Source of the DNA: Methanosaeta sp. PtaU1.Bin112
GTDB lineage: Archaea; Halobacteriota; Methanosarcinia; Methanotrichales; Methanotrichaceae
Length of the DNA stretch: 64,000 nt
Assembly (NCBI GenBank): GCA_002067705.1
Contig: MVRL01000146.1
Location: 1 to 64,000, forward strand
Direction: 5' to 3'
Both the position numbers and the translations under genes were made by a program. Numbering within the stretch: position 1 is the first letter of the stretch; every line of letters starts with the position of its first letter. This document shows, piece after piece, positions 18,954 to 26,895 of the stretch. Under the pieces are notes generated by a model. That model was not told the origin of the DNA. It was given only the letters and a program-made list of their open reading frames with translations, and did no database searches.

Positions 18954-19988
18954 TCAGCTCACGCAAACAACAGATTTCATCCCCATTCTCTCGTTGGAAT
19001 GAGAAAATGCATCACTGAATCCTTCGAGATTGGTTTTCCTGGTGATGAGCCAGTCCGCTTTGATCCTGCCGGAGGTCAGAAGCTCCACTGCCAGCTGGTC
19101 TTGCCTGCTGGTGCATCCATAGGCGCCAGTGATGGAAATCTCATTATAGTGAATGGCGGCAAAATCAACCACCCCGCGGCGGAAGCCGGGAGCGGGCCCC
19201 GAGAAGACGCAGAGCCTTCCTCCAGGGGAGAGAAGCTTGAGAAGCTTGCCGTCCAGCCGCGTCTGAGGCGTTGCGGTAAGAATGACATCCACCCCTGAAC
19301 TGCCGATCTCCTCTCTGAGAGCCGCCCTGCCAGGGTCCTCAGCCAGATTGACCACATTCGCTCCGGTGTGCTTTCTCAGAAGGCTGATGCGATGGGGCAT
19401 CCTCTCGGTTATTATTATCTTCTCGCAGCCGCGGCATTCAGCCAGAAGGGCATGCAGAGCGCCGATAGGTCCTCCCCCGCAAATGAGAACGCGATCAGTC
19501 CTGCTGACAGCGGCCTGCTCCTGGCCGTTTATGCAGCATGCCAGTGGTTCCGCCAGAGCAGCAAGGCATGGATCCGCTCCCGAAGGTAGCAGGTTCACGC
19601 CGCCTGAAAGGCTCTGCCTGGGCAGGGCCAGAAGCTGGGCAAAACCTCCGTCGCAGTTAAAGCCCATGATCCTTATCTCAGGGCAGAGGTTATCGGCCTG
19701 CCTCAGGCAGGGCCTGCATCTTCCGCAAGCAATGCCAGGCCAGATCTGAACTCTATCTCCTTCCGCCAGGGATGAGTCGCCGTCGACATCGAGTATCCTG
19801 CCCACCATCTCGTGCCCCAGGATGCGGGGCAGCTCCAGGTCACGATGGCCCGCCCCCAGCATCTTGAGGTCCGTGCCGCAAACCGCGCAGGCCAGGATCT
19901 CTAGCAGCGCTCCACCCCTGGGGAGTGCAGGATCAGGATAATCCTCCAGCTCCATAACTCCCGGAGCCTTCAGAACTGCAGCTTTCAT
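18954..19988 (-). CDS. Zinc-dependent medium-chain alcohol/polyol dehydrogenase
   Basis: This 344-residue NAD(P)-dependent dehydrogenase is of the threonine/sorbitol dehydrogenase type. The catalytic zinc ligands are seen in AVCGTDLK and GHEMVGRI; the structural zinc cysteines lie in CGRCRPCLRQADNLC; the Rossmann loop is CGGGPIGALHAL. The substrate is unknown. Its start overlaps the stop of the CobT-like gene (ATGA), and the TrpD-like gene follows after 31 bp, so the three are almost certainly one transcript. This context suggests a cofactor or base-modification pathway rather than sugar catabolism (inference). Confidence 0.85.
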   Translation of the reverse strand: MKAAVLKAPGVMELEDYPDPALPRGGALLEILACAVCGTDLKMLGAGHRDLELPRILGHEMVGRILDVDGDSSLAEGDRVQIWPGIACGRCRPCLRQADNLCPEIRIMGFNCDGGFAQLLALPRQSLSGGVNLLPSGADPCLAALAEPLACCINGQEQAAVSRTDRVLICGGGPIGALHALLAECRGCEKIIITERMPHRISLLRKHTGANVVNLAEDPGRAALREEIGSSGVDVILTATPQTRLDGKLLKLLSPGGRLCVFSGPAPGFRRGVVDFAAIHYNEISITGAYGCTSRQDQLAVELLTSGRIKADWLITRKTNLEGFSDAFSHSNERMGMKSVVCVS

Positions 19989-21025
19989 CTCTTGGGAAGC
20001 TCTACGGTCATGAGCACCCTGTCCGTCTCCTCGACGAGCTGCATCTGACTGAATCCATGAATTGCGGCCAGAAGGGCCGCGCCGCCCATGCCCACGCCTT
20101 CTTTGACATAGCCCTGGGCATAGATCTGCACCGGAGGGATTTTGGAGTTCTCAAGTCCAGGATCGGAATAATAATAAGGCCTGCCTGTGGCCTCTACGAT
20201 CTCCCTGAAGTTGGCAGTCTTGTCTTCTATGATGTATTTGGTTGTGGCTATGGAGATGTCTCCCTCTATCTCCAGGGCTTTTCCCAGGGCCAGCACCGCA
20301 GCCATCTGCGTGCCGCCGGCCAGGACTACCCTAGAGCCCCGCAATCCCTGCAGGAGACCTAGTGCGGCAGGCATCATTGGATCCCCCACCTGCTCGACTG
20401 CTCGGAATGGATCTGTCTTCAGGCTGCCCATGCGGATGTCGGCACGCGAAAACGCATCGGCCACCACGCTCTGCTTGAGTGCTGTGGGATTGGACTGAAA
20501 ACTGCTGCTCACGTTGACCGCATAGCCCAGCGCCCAGAGGACGGCCAAGGCAGTGGTCGTTCCTCCGGCAATCGACTCGCCGATGAAGACGCAGTCAGAG
20601 AGTCTGGCAATCTTCTTTCCAAGTATCGCCGCATTTTCGTAGATGGCGCGGGCGCCGGTAACAGCGGGACCTTTGCGAATGTCGCCGCCTGCTGATCCTC
20701 CCAGCTCCGCATAGGGAACGGCTGGCTTCTTTCTAAGGCCAGATGCTGCGAATAAGGAGGGTATGCCGGTCAGGTTCAAAGCCGCCTTGGTGACAATCGC
20801 TGGAGTGGGCGAGCCGCCTGGTGCTTCCGGCAGCTCGGGCATGGTGATGATGCGGTTGGTCTCCACCAGCTCGGCATCAGCGCCAGGGGTGTAGTCGGTC
20901 AGCTCAGGCGTTGTACCGGCGGCAGATAAACCAGGAATCTTGCCGGTATCGGTATTGGAGATTATGCAGAGAAATAGCGGCCGCTGAGGAAGCGGCTCGA
21001 AATCGGGATAGATCCAGTTTGGCAT
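19985..21025 (-). CDS. CobT-like nicotinate-nucleotide:base phosphoribosyltransferase (archaeal family)
   Basis: This 346-residue protein resembles the archaeal CobT family (TIGR00303 type), which activates the lower-ligand base of cobamides with nicotinate mononucleotide. Family-like segments are FGESIAGGTTTALAVLWALGY (read as IGESIAGGTT from the gene), the AAGTTPELTDYTPGADAEL region, GDPMMPAALGLLQGL and VLAGGTQMAAVLAL. The ATG at 21025 has GAGG eight bases before it; an ATG seven codons further upstream lacks this. Cobamides are essential for the methyl-transfer steps of methanogenesis. It heads the five-gene operon. Confidence 0.8.
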   Translation of the reverse strand: MPNWIYPDFEPLPQRPLFLCIISNTDTGKIPGLSAAGTTPELTDYTPGADAELVETNRIITMPELPEAPGGSPTPAIVTKAALNLTGIPSLFAASGLRKKPAVPYAELGGSAGGDIRKGPAVTGARAIYENAAILGKKIARLSDCVFIGESIAGGTTTALAVLWALGYAVNVSSSFQSNPTALKQSVVADAFSRADIRMGSLKTDPFRAVEQVGDPMMPAALGLLQGLRGSRVVLAGGTQMAAVLALGKALEIEGDISIATTKYIIEDKTANFREIVEATGRPYYYSDPGLENSKIPPVQIYAQGYVKEGVGMGGAALLAAIHGFSQMQLVEETDRVLMTVELPKR

Positions 21026-21046
21026 GAATCTAGCCTCGGTCTGCAT

Positions 21047-21794
21047 CTATATGAAACCAACGACAGTAGACTTAATTTAAGTAAATTTGTGTTGATTGGC
21101 GCACAAGGCAGCTTTGCCGGGAATTGGACATTCCTCTGTGTCGCGATGCATTGGCCACGAGTGCAATTGCCTGTTTCATGCCTCAATATCCCTGGCCCGA
21201 TAGCTTCGCGGCCATAAAGACGGTTATATTGCCGCATCTTCTCTGATAATCATTTTTGTCCCATCCTTCAAACGGCTTTACAGAAGAGATGCCTGCAAGA
21301 AAATAGATATACTAGGAGAAGATTGGCAATGAAGACATTATGTGCATATACCGATGGCTCGGATTGCTTGAGATATGGATAGCCTAAGATGCTATAATCC
21401 CAGGGCCAGCGGCAGATGAAGAGATGCCAAAAGGACTTAAAGCCCTAGGCAAAAGAAAAGATCAATAACCAAAAAGGAAGAGTGCGAAATCATGAGTGAA
21501 GCCAGAGACAGAAAGCTGAAACGTGAGCGCAAGTTCGAAATGCAAAAAGCAGAAAGGGTCCTGCGAGCATGCAGAAGCAGGAGAGGTTATGAACTCTTTG
21601 CAGAGCCAGAGAAGAAAAAGGAAAAATAGAACGCCAGAGTGATTGACAGGCGGCTCTTCATTTTTTGGATGACTGCTCCTGCCGGGCATTTTGGCGGTTT
21701 TCTCATATCCTCTTGAGACCTGGCGTGGCAAGTCTTCCATTGGGTGCGGCTTGCTATGAACTGGGCCAAGCCGATCGAGTGGTTGGTTTTTCGG
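21047..21794. other. Gene-poor stretch between the CobT operon and the SET gene
   Basis: This stretch of about 750 bp has no convincing gene. It should carry the promoter of the CobT operon. On the plus strand, AGGAGA precedes a 17-codon frame (ATG 21329), and a 45-codon basic frame lies at 21492-21629 (listed separately). Confidence 0.5.
21492..21629 (+). CDS. Possible small basic protein (45 residues)
   Basis: ATG 21492 opens a 45-codon frame ending in TAG. The product begins MSEARDRKLKRERKFEMQKA and ends EPEKKKEK; it is strongly charged, helical and contains one Cys. AAAGGAAG lies about a dozen bases upstream, which is wide spacing. It is not recognised, and could be a chance frame. Confidence 0.3.
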   Translation: MSEARDRKLKRERKFEMQKAERVLRACRSRRGYELFAEPEKKKEK

Positions 21795-22427
21795 TTATCT
21801 CATGATCTCATCACCATTATCAGGATAGGCGCAAATCATGGAGAACTTGATATAAGGAAATATCCTGGGACTGTGTTTCGATCTCAGCGCAAGGGTGAGT
21901 ACCTTCGCAGACTCATCATCTCTGGAGAATAGAGGCTGACTCACGTGATGAATCCTATCTACAGCTTCGGATATTCGGGAATTCCATAGCTGCTGCGCTT
22001 GGAAATCGACTGCAATGGCGGATCCGAATACTCCGCGGCAGTTATTTGAATGGCATCTGCATTTCATTTGCCAGGGAAATGAGCTGTAAAAGAGGCCGTA
22101 ATCAATTGTGATTTCCTCTCCGATCTGAATATCCTTGACCGCGATGTCGCAGTAGAGACCATCGACGAATAATGAAAGAATATTAGCGTCACAGCTGTGG
22201 TTAGCATCCCCGTCGGTTACAATCCAATCTCCGTTTTCCGCCTCTACTCCAAGTTTATACACCTGTTGCTTTTTTAGATCAGGTAAAGATTTAAATTCTT
22301 TTTTTGAGACATAAATATCATCGTTGCTATAATAAAATACAATAGTGCCTTTTGGAATTGGCTCTCCTGCAAATATGCCGTCTCCTTCTATGCCGCTAAT
22401 GCTATTAAAAATTTTAACTAAATACAC
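21795..22427 (-). CDS. SET-domain protein (putative lysine methyltransferase)
   Basis: This 210-residue protein carries a compact SET domain, predicted to transfer a methyl group from AdoMet to protein lysines. The AdoMet-binding start is GDGIFAGEPIPKGTIVF; the NHS core motif is DANHSCDANI; the catalytic tyrosine region is GEEITIDYG; a post-SET-like cysteine cluster follows as KCRCHSNNCRGVFG. The C-terminal 60 residues show no known motif. A homologous archaeal SET protein is known from Methanosarcina mazei. The start is GTG 22427, with GGATAGGGA about six bases upstream. The gene is flanked by non-coding stretches and appears monocistronic. Confidence 0.88.
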   Translation of the reverse strand: MYLVKIFNSISGIEGDGIFAGEPIPKGTIVFYYSNDDIYVSKKEFKSLPDLKKQQVYKLGVEAENGDWIVTDGDANHSCDANILSLFVDGLYCDIAVKDIQIGEEITIDYGLFYSSFPWQMKCRCHSNNCRGVFGSAIAVDFQAQQLWNSRISEAVDRIHHVSQPLFSRDDESAKVLTLALRSKHSPRIFPYIKFSMICAYPDNGDEIMR

Positions 22428-22821
22428 AGGAAATCCCTATCCTAGACCGATTTATATGCAAATATAAAAGTATATCAGGATATATATGTGTTGCTATTGG
22501 GAATGGACCAATTCCATCAGCACCAAGGCAGCATCTATGATGAAAAGATTAATATAATTTATTTCAGTAATTGTCTCTGTATGGATATATTGTTATATCA
22601 GAAGCTAGAAAAGATGGTAAGTACAGAAAGCTGATAACGCAAATACACTCTGCAATCTTGGGAATAGGAGAACGCTTTGAAGGTATATTGATAAGTTCAT
22701 TTGGCAAAGAGACTTATCCAGGTGATGGCTCAGTCGAGCAGACAAAATATCTATAGTTAGTTGGGACATAACCAGAATCTCCAATAATAGTGTAGATGTT
22801 GAAAACTTATACGGATGATGG
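22428..22821. other. Intergenic stretch upstream of the hybrid kinase
   Basis: This stretch of nearly 400 bp holds the divergent promoters of the SET gene and the hybrid kinase. An open frame without ATG at 22571-22756 (61 codons, containing ISEARKDGKYRKLI) could be a decayed gene fragment, but nothing supports translation. I see no other feature. Confidence 0.4.
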
Positions 22822-25800
22822 ATGATGCAATCTCCAGGCGAATCGAGAGAAATGGCTGATGGTACTCTCTCTCTCAGCGCCTTCAAGACCGCTATAAAGG
22901 CTGGATTTGATGCAATAGAATGGGTTCCGCCGTTTCGTTATTCTCTGGCAATTGGAGCCCTGATCATCATCTCATTCTACCTTACGATGACTGCATTGAG
23001 CTCAAATCAAGAGGCAAACACCATTTTTACCGATATTGGCTCGTTTATCATTGGCTTCATCGTCACCCTGGCTCTGTTTTACTGTGCCATCTATACTTAC
23101 TTCCATCAAAATGAGGTATTCTTGGCCTGGCTGTTTTTAGCTATAGCCAGGCTCGACTTCACAATTGCGGACACCATTTGGGCTTATACGGAAATTGTCC
23201 TCAAAGAGAGCCCTTTTCCCTCAGTTGCAGACTACTTCTATATATCATATTACCCGCTATTTCTCCTCGGGATCATCTTCCTGCCCAGCATAAAATTCTC
23301 CACTAGCGAGCGGCTAAAGATGATGCTGGATACGGCAATTGTGATGATTTCAGCGATTATTGTCTTCTGGAGCCTCATCATCTCCCCCACGATACATGAG
23401 TCAGGAGACGCCGATGCCATCTCACTGGCCCTTTCCACTGCTTACCCTGTAGCGGATTTAGTCTTGCTCTTTGCCGTCCTGGAGTTGCTTTTCAAGAGGA
23501 TTTATGAGAAGAGACAGACACCATTGCTATTTCTTGTCGGCGGAATATCTGTTCTGATAATAACCGATGCCATTTATTTTCGCCAGACGTTAGAGGGAAC
23601 ATATGCAGCAGGAGGAATAATCGATATGGGATGGCCGATCTCCTATATTCTGATTGGACTGGCGGCATTGTCTCAGGTCGATGTAATTCATGAGGGCAAA
23701 TTTAGCTCATTTGTGAATAAAAAAACCCATTATGGACAGCTAACCTGGCCGCTTTACCTGCCATATTTCTGCGCGGCAGGTGCATTTGCACTGCTGGTCT
23801 GGAGCCATGATCATGCTATCGGTTTATCCTTTGAATCGCTCTCTTTGGCTGTAGCTTTGATAATTGGGTTGACCATAGTACGCCAGGTTCTGGCCCTCAA
23901 TGAAAATTCTCAGCTCTATCATGATGCACAGAAAGATATCCTTGAGCGCGAGCTTGCCCAGCAGGAAATCATTCGCCTCAATGAAGGGCTTGAGAAGAGA
24001 GTTGCAGAGCGCACCTCTCAGCTTGAGGCCTCAAACAAGGATCTGCAGAAGCAAATCCAGGAGCGCCAGATGGCAGAGGAAGCTCTGAAGAACTCCGAGC
24101 GCAGACTAGCTGATATCATAAACTTCCTGCCCGATGCCACGTTCGTAATAAACCGAGATGGAGCCGTGATTGCATGGAATCGGGCAATAGAGATAATTAC
24201 AGGCATCAAGGCCGCAGATATTCTAGGAAAAGGCAACTACGAGTATTCTATTCCATTCTACAAATCGCGGAGGCCTATGTTAATAGATTTGGTTTTGCAT
24301 CCCGATTTGCGCCTGGAGAAGGATTACGAGATGATCAAATGGCAAGAGGACGGCACATTGGTAGGAGACTCCTTTGTTCCAGATATTCAGGGAAAACCGG
24401 TATTTTTATTGGGAAGCGCAGGAGTTCTATATGATTCAGAGGGCACGATCTATGGTGCTATCGAGTCCATAAGGGATATTACAGATCGAAAAATGACGGA
24501 AGAAGATCTGAAGAGCGCCAAGAACAGAGCGGAATCGGCTACAAAGGCCAAATCGAAATTCCTGGCCAATATGAGCCATGAGATCCGAACCCCCATGAAT
24601 GCCGTCATAGGCATGAGCGATCTTCTCCTGCAGATGGATCTAAAGGTTGAGCAGCGCGATTATCTGGAGACCATTCGCAGCAGCGGAAATGCCTTGCTGG
24701 CGATAATCAATGACATCTTGGACTATTCAAAGATAGATGGAGATAAACTTGAGCTGGATATTCAGCCATTTGATCTGACCAAATGCATCGAGGTTTCGAT
24801 TGATTTGGTGGCAGCCAGAGCGGCAGAGAAAGGGCTGGAGCTTACCTATTTCCAGAAGGGGCAGGTGCCCACAATTGTCATGGGCGATGAGATCAGACTG
24901 CGTCAGATATTGACCAACCTTCTGGGAAATGCCGTCAAATTCACGGAAAAGGGCGAGGTCATGCTCTCCGTAAGCTCTTCTCCCATGAATGGAGATAGAG
25001 TTATTCTCCACTTTGTCATCAAAGATACTGGGATCGGCATTTCTAAAGAGAACCTGGGCAAGCTATTTCTGCCATTCTCCCAGGTTGACTCTTCTACAAC
25101 CAGGTATTACGGAGGGACCGGCCTAGGGCTGGTTATAAGCCGTAAGCTTGTGGAGATGATGAATGGAGATATCTCAGTAGAAAGTGAGGTCGGAAAAGGC
25201 AGCACCTTCTTCTTTTCCGTTGTTTGCGGCGTTTCTCCCGAAAATGAGGCGAAATCGCCTGCAGGTCAAATTTTGGCAGGAAAGAGCGTTCTAGTAGTGG
25301 AAGGCAGCGAATCAGTGCTGAATATGCTCACAAGAGCTGCAGAATCCTGGGAGATGAATGTGCTGGCAATATCCGGCGGAAAGGATGCAGCTGAGATCCT
25401 AAAGAGAGAGAAATACGACTATGTGATCATGGATGCTTTCCTGCCGGATATGGATCGATCCCTCCTCTTGAGCCGGATCAAGGCCATGCCGATCCATCCA
25501 TTTGTTGTGATGGTAAGCCACTTAGGAAGCAAGGTACAACGAGATCCTTTTGTGAGCGGCTACCTTAGCAAGCCGATCAAGCCTCTGCAGCTCAAGCGTC
25601 TTCTGGAGAGCATGATTGTCCCCAAGATAGAGGAGGAAAAAGAGGCAAGAGAGCTACTTCAGTTAGGCCAGATGCAAAAGAGGAATGATCTTGTCATTCT
25701 CTTGGCCGAAGACAATCCGGTAAATCAGAAGGTAGCACTCAGCATGCTAAAGCGCCTTGGCTATAGAGCGGATGTGGCCAACAATGGGCTTAGCGTTCTC

Positions 25801-26076
25801 TCATATCTGGAAAGAAAGGACTATGATCTCATACTTATGGACATACAAATGCCCAACATGGACGGATTGAACGCCACAAGATGCATCCGAGAGCAGAAGA
25901 TGAAAAAACAGCCTTACATTATAGCCATGACAGCCTATGCGCTTGATGGGGATCGAGAGGAGTTTCTTAAGGCCGGCATGGACGACTACCTCAGCAAACC
26001 GATACGAATAGATGAACTGAAGTCCGCATTGGAAAAAAGCGAAAAAAAATTGGAGATGAAAAAAGATTCAAATTGA
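22822..26076 (+). CDS. Membrane hybrid sensor histidine kinase (PAS, HisKA, HATPase, two receiver domains)
   Basis: This is a 1084-residue signalling protein. Residues about 40-375 form eight to ten membrane helices of an integral sensor region; a coiled coil (about 376-430) and one PAS domain (about 428-550, with DATFVINRDG) follow. The HisKA phosphoacceptor is His586 in SHEIRTPMNAVIG. The ATPase domain has LLGNAVKFTEKG, DTGIGI and YGGTGLGL. The first receiver (about 826-935) keeps Asp871 and a lysine in YLSKPI, but its acidic pocket reads VVEGSES. The second receiver (about 963-1075) is complete (AEDNPVNQK, Asp1007, MTA, YLSKPI). No output domain or partner regulator is encoded nearby. The start is uncertain within the first 11 residues (ATG 22822 or 22852). 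Confidence 0.95.
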   Translation: MMQSPGESREMADGTLSLSAFKTAIKAGFDAIEWVPPFRYSLAIGALIIISFYLTMTALSSNQEANTIFTDIGSFIIGFIVTLALFYCAIYTYFHQNEVFLAWLFLAIARLDFTIADTIWAYTEIVLKESPFPSVADYFYISYYPLFLLGIIFLPSIKFSTSERLKMMLDTAIVMISAIIVFWSLIISPTIHESGDADAISLALSTAYPVADLVLLFAVLELLFKRIYEKRQTPLLFLVGGISVLIITDAIYFRQTLEGTYAAGGIIDMGWPISYILIGLAALSQVDVIHEGKFSSFVNKKTHYGQLTWPLYLPYFCAAGAFALLVWSHDHAIGLSFESLSLAVALIIGLTIVRQVLALNENSQLYHDAQKDILERELAQQEIIRLNEGLEKRVAERTSQLEASNKDLQKQIQERQMAEEALKNSERRLADIINFLPDATFVINRDGAVIAWNRAIEIITGIKAADILGKGNYEYSIPFYKSRRPMLIDLVLHPDLRLEKDYEMIKWQEDGTLVGDSFVPDIQGKPVFLLGSAGVLYDSEGTIYGAIESIRDITDRKMTEEDLKSAKNRAESATKAKSKFLANMSHEIRTPMNAVIGMSDLLLQMDLKVEQRDYLETIRSSGNALLAIINDILDYSKIDGDKLELDIQPFDLTKCIEVSIDLVAARAAEKGLELTYFQKGQVPTIVMGDEIRLRQILTNLLGNAVKFTEKGEVMLSVSSSPMNGDRVILHFVIKDTGIGISKENLGKLFLPFSQVDSSTTRYYGGTGLGLVISRKLVEMMNGDISVESEVGKGSTFFFSVVCGVSPENEAKSPAGQILAGKSVLVVEGSESVLNMLTRAAESWEMNVLAISGGKDAAEILKREKYDYVIMDAFLPDMDRSLLLSRIKAMPIHPFVVMVSHLGSKVQRDPFVSGYLSKPIKPLQLKRLLESMIVPKIEEEKEARELLQLGQMQKRNDLVILLAEDNPVNQKVALSMLKRLGYRADVANNGLSVLSYLERKDYDLILMDIQMPNMDGLNATRCIREQKMKKQPYIIAMTAYALDGDREEFLKAGMDDYLSKPIRIDELKSALEKSEKKLEMKKDSN

Positions 26077-26087
26077 TTTTAGGGAGA

Positions 26088-26801
26088 TCAAATCATTCGA
26101 TCCTCTTCCTTTTCATCTATGTATAGTTCGGGCAGAGCATTCATGTATTCTTTAATCATAATAGGAAAAGATCTGGATTCCATAAAGCGAAGTCCTAGCT
26201 GTTCTGCCCAACGCTGTATGCCCAGGTCCTGCGAGACAACAGCTGCATCCAGCTCTTTTGCCAGCAGCAATACATCGATGTCCGGAGCGCTGTCCAGTAT
26301 GCCATAGCGCAGCGCCGCTCTGTACTTCTCCCGGAATTTTCGTATTATGCTGCCCACAATCTCCCTCTCAATCTCGTCTTTCATGCTCGTGAGGCCATTT
26401 CCGCCATCGGAGAGGGATATACATCGAGAGACAGATTCCCATACCGCCTCCTCAGAGATGTTCATGCCCTTATTTATGCGGCTTCTCATGTAATCGACAT
26501 ACTCATAAAAGATCTTGGAAGGCACCTTCACCTTGTATCTATCGGGCGACTTTTTCACAAGCCAGGTATCGACCTTGCCTAAAACTCGAGCATCGCAATT
26601 ATTGTGCCTCGCGAAATCCTTTATCTCATTATAGACGGAAGGATACGGGATATAGCAGCTGATTCCCAGGTGCAGCCTGCCTTCTGCCACTCGATCAAGT
26701 ATGGCATTCATTCCCTCGCAGATGCTGGGTGCGCCTTCGCTCTCCCAGGCTAAAGAGTCCGTGAGTGCGGTGGTATCCAGCACGAACCTCTGACGTAGCA
26801 T
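26088..26801 (-). CDS. HARP-type protein-only RNase P (RNA ligase partner / UPF0278 family)
   Basis: This 237-residue PIN-domain protein begins MLRQRFVLDTTALTD, the hallmark of the family first called RNA ligase partner proteins and later recognised as homologues of Aquifex RNase P (HARP), which remove 5' leaders from precursor tRNA without RNA. Further acidic PIN residues lie in GILDSAPDIDVLLLAKELDAAVVSQDLGIQRWA. A helical insert (about 75-160) corresponds to the spike of HARP. In archaea HARP coexists with RNA-based RNase P. No RNA ligase gene is adjacent; the plus-strand kinase converges on it with an 11-bp gap. Confidence 0.85.
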   Translation of the reverse strand: MLRQRFVLDTTALTDSLAWESEGAPSICEGMNAILDRVAEGRLHLGISCYIPYPSVYNEIKDFARHNNCDARVLGKVDTWLVKKSPDRYKVKVPSKIFYEYVDYMRSRINKGMNISEEAVWESVSRCISLSDGGNGLTSMKDEIEREIVGSIIRKFREKYRAALRYGILDSAPDIDVLLLAKELDAAVVSQDLGIQRWAEQLGLRFMESRSFPIMIKEYMNALPELYIDEKEEDRMI

Positions 26802-26830
26802 CGATCACTGTAAGGAATAGGTGATATAAG

Positions 26831-26870
26831 ACACCTTGTGATAAGGCACCTTGTGATAAGATACCTTGTA
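26831..26870. repeat. 15-bp direct repeats upstream of the HARP gene
   Basis: The units ACACCTTGTGATAAG and GCACCTTGTGATAAG are adjacent (26831-26860), followed by a partial third copy, ATACCTTGTA. They fill most of the gap between the HARP start and the end of the acyl-CoA synthetase gene. Confidence 0.8.
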
Positions 26871-26895
26871 ACAGCTATGAAAAAAAGAAGGCAGA

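Noticed and set aside
21329-21382. 17-codon frame (MKTLCAYTDGSDCLRYG) behind a good AGGAGA site
   Set aside because: It is too short to judge. The ribosome-binding site is suggestive, but the peptide is not recognised and no downstream gene would make it a leader peptide.
22571-22756. 61-codon frame upstream of the hybrid kinase
   Set aside because: It opens with TTG, has no Shine-Dalgarno and no recognisable domain; it could be a decayed fragment, but nothing supports expression.
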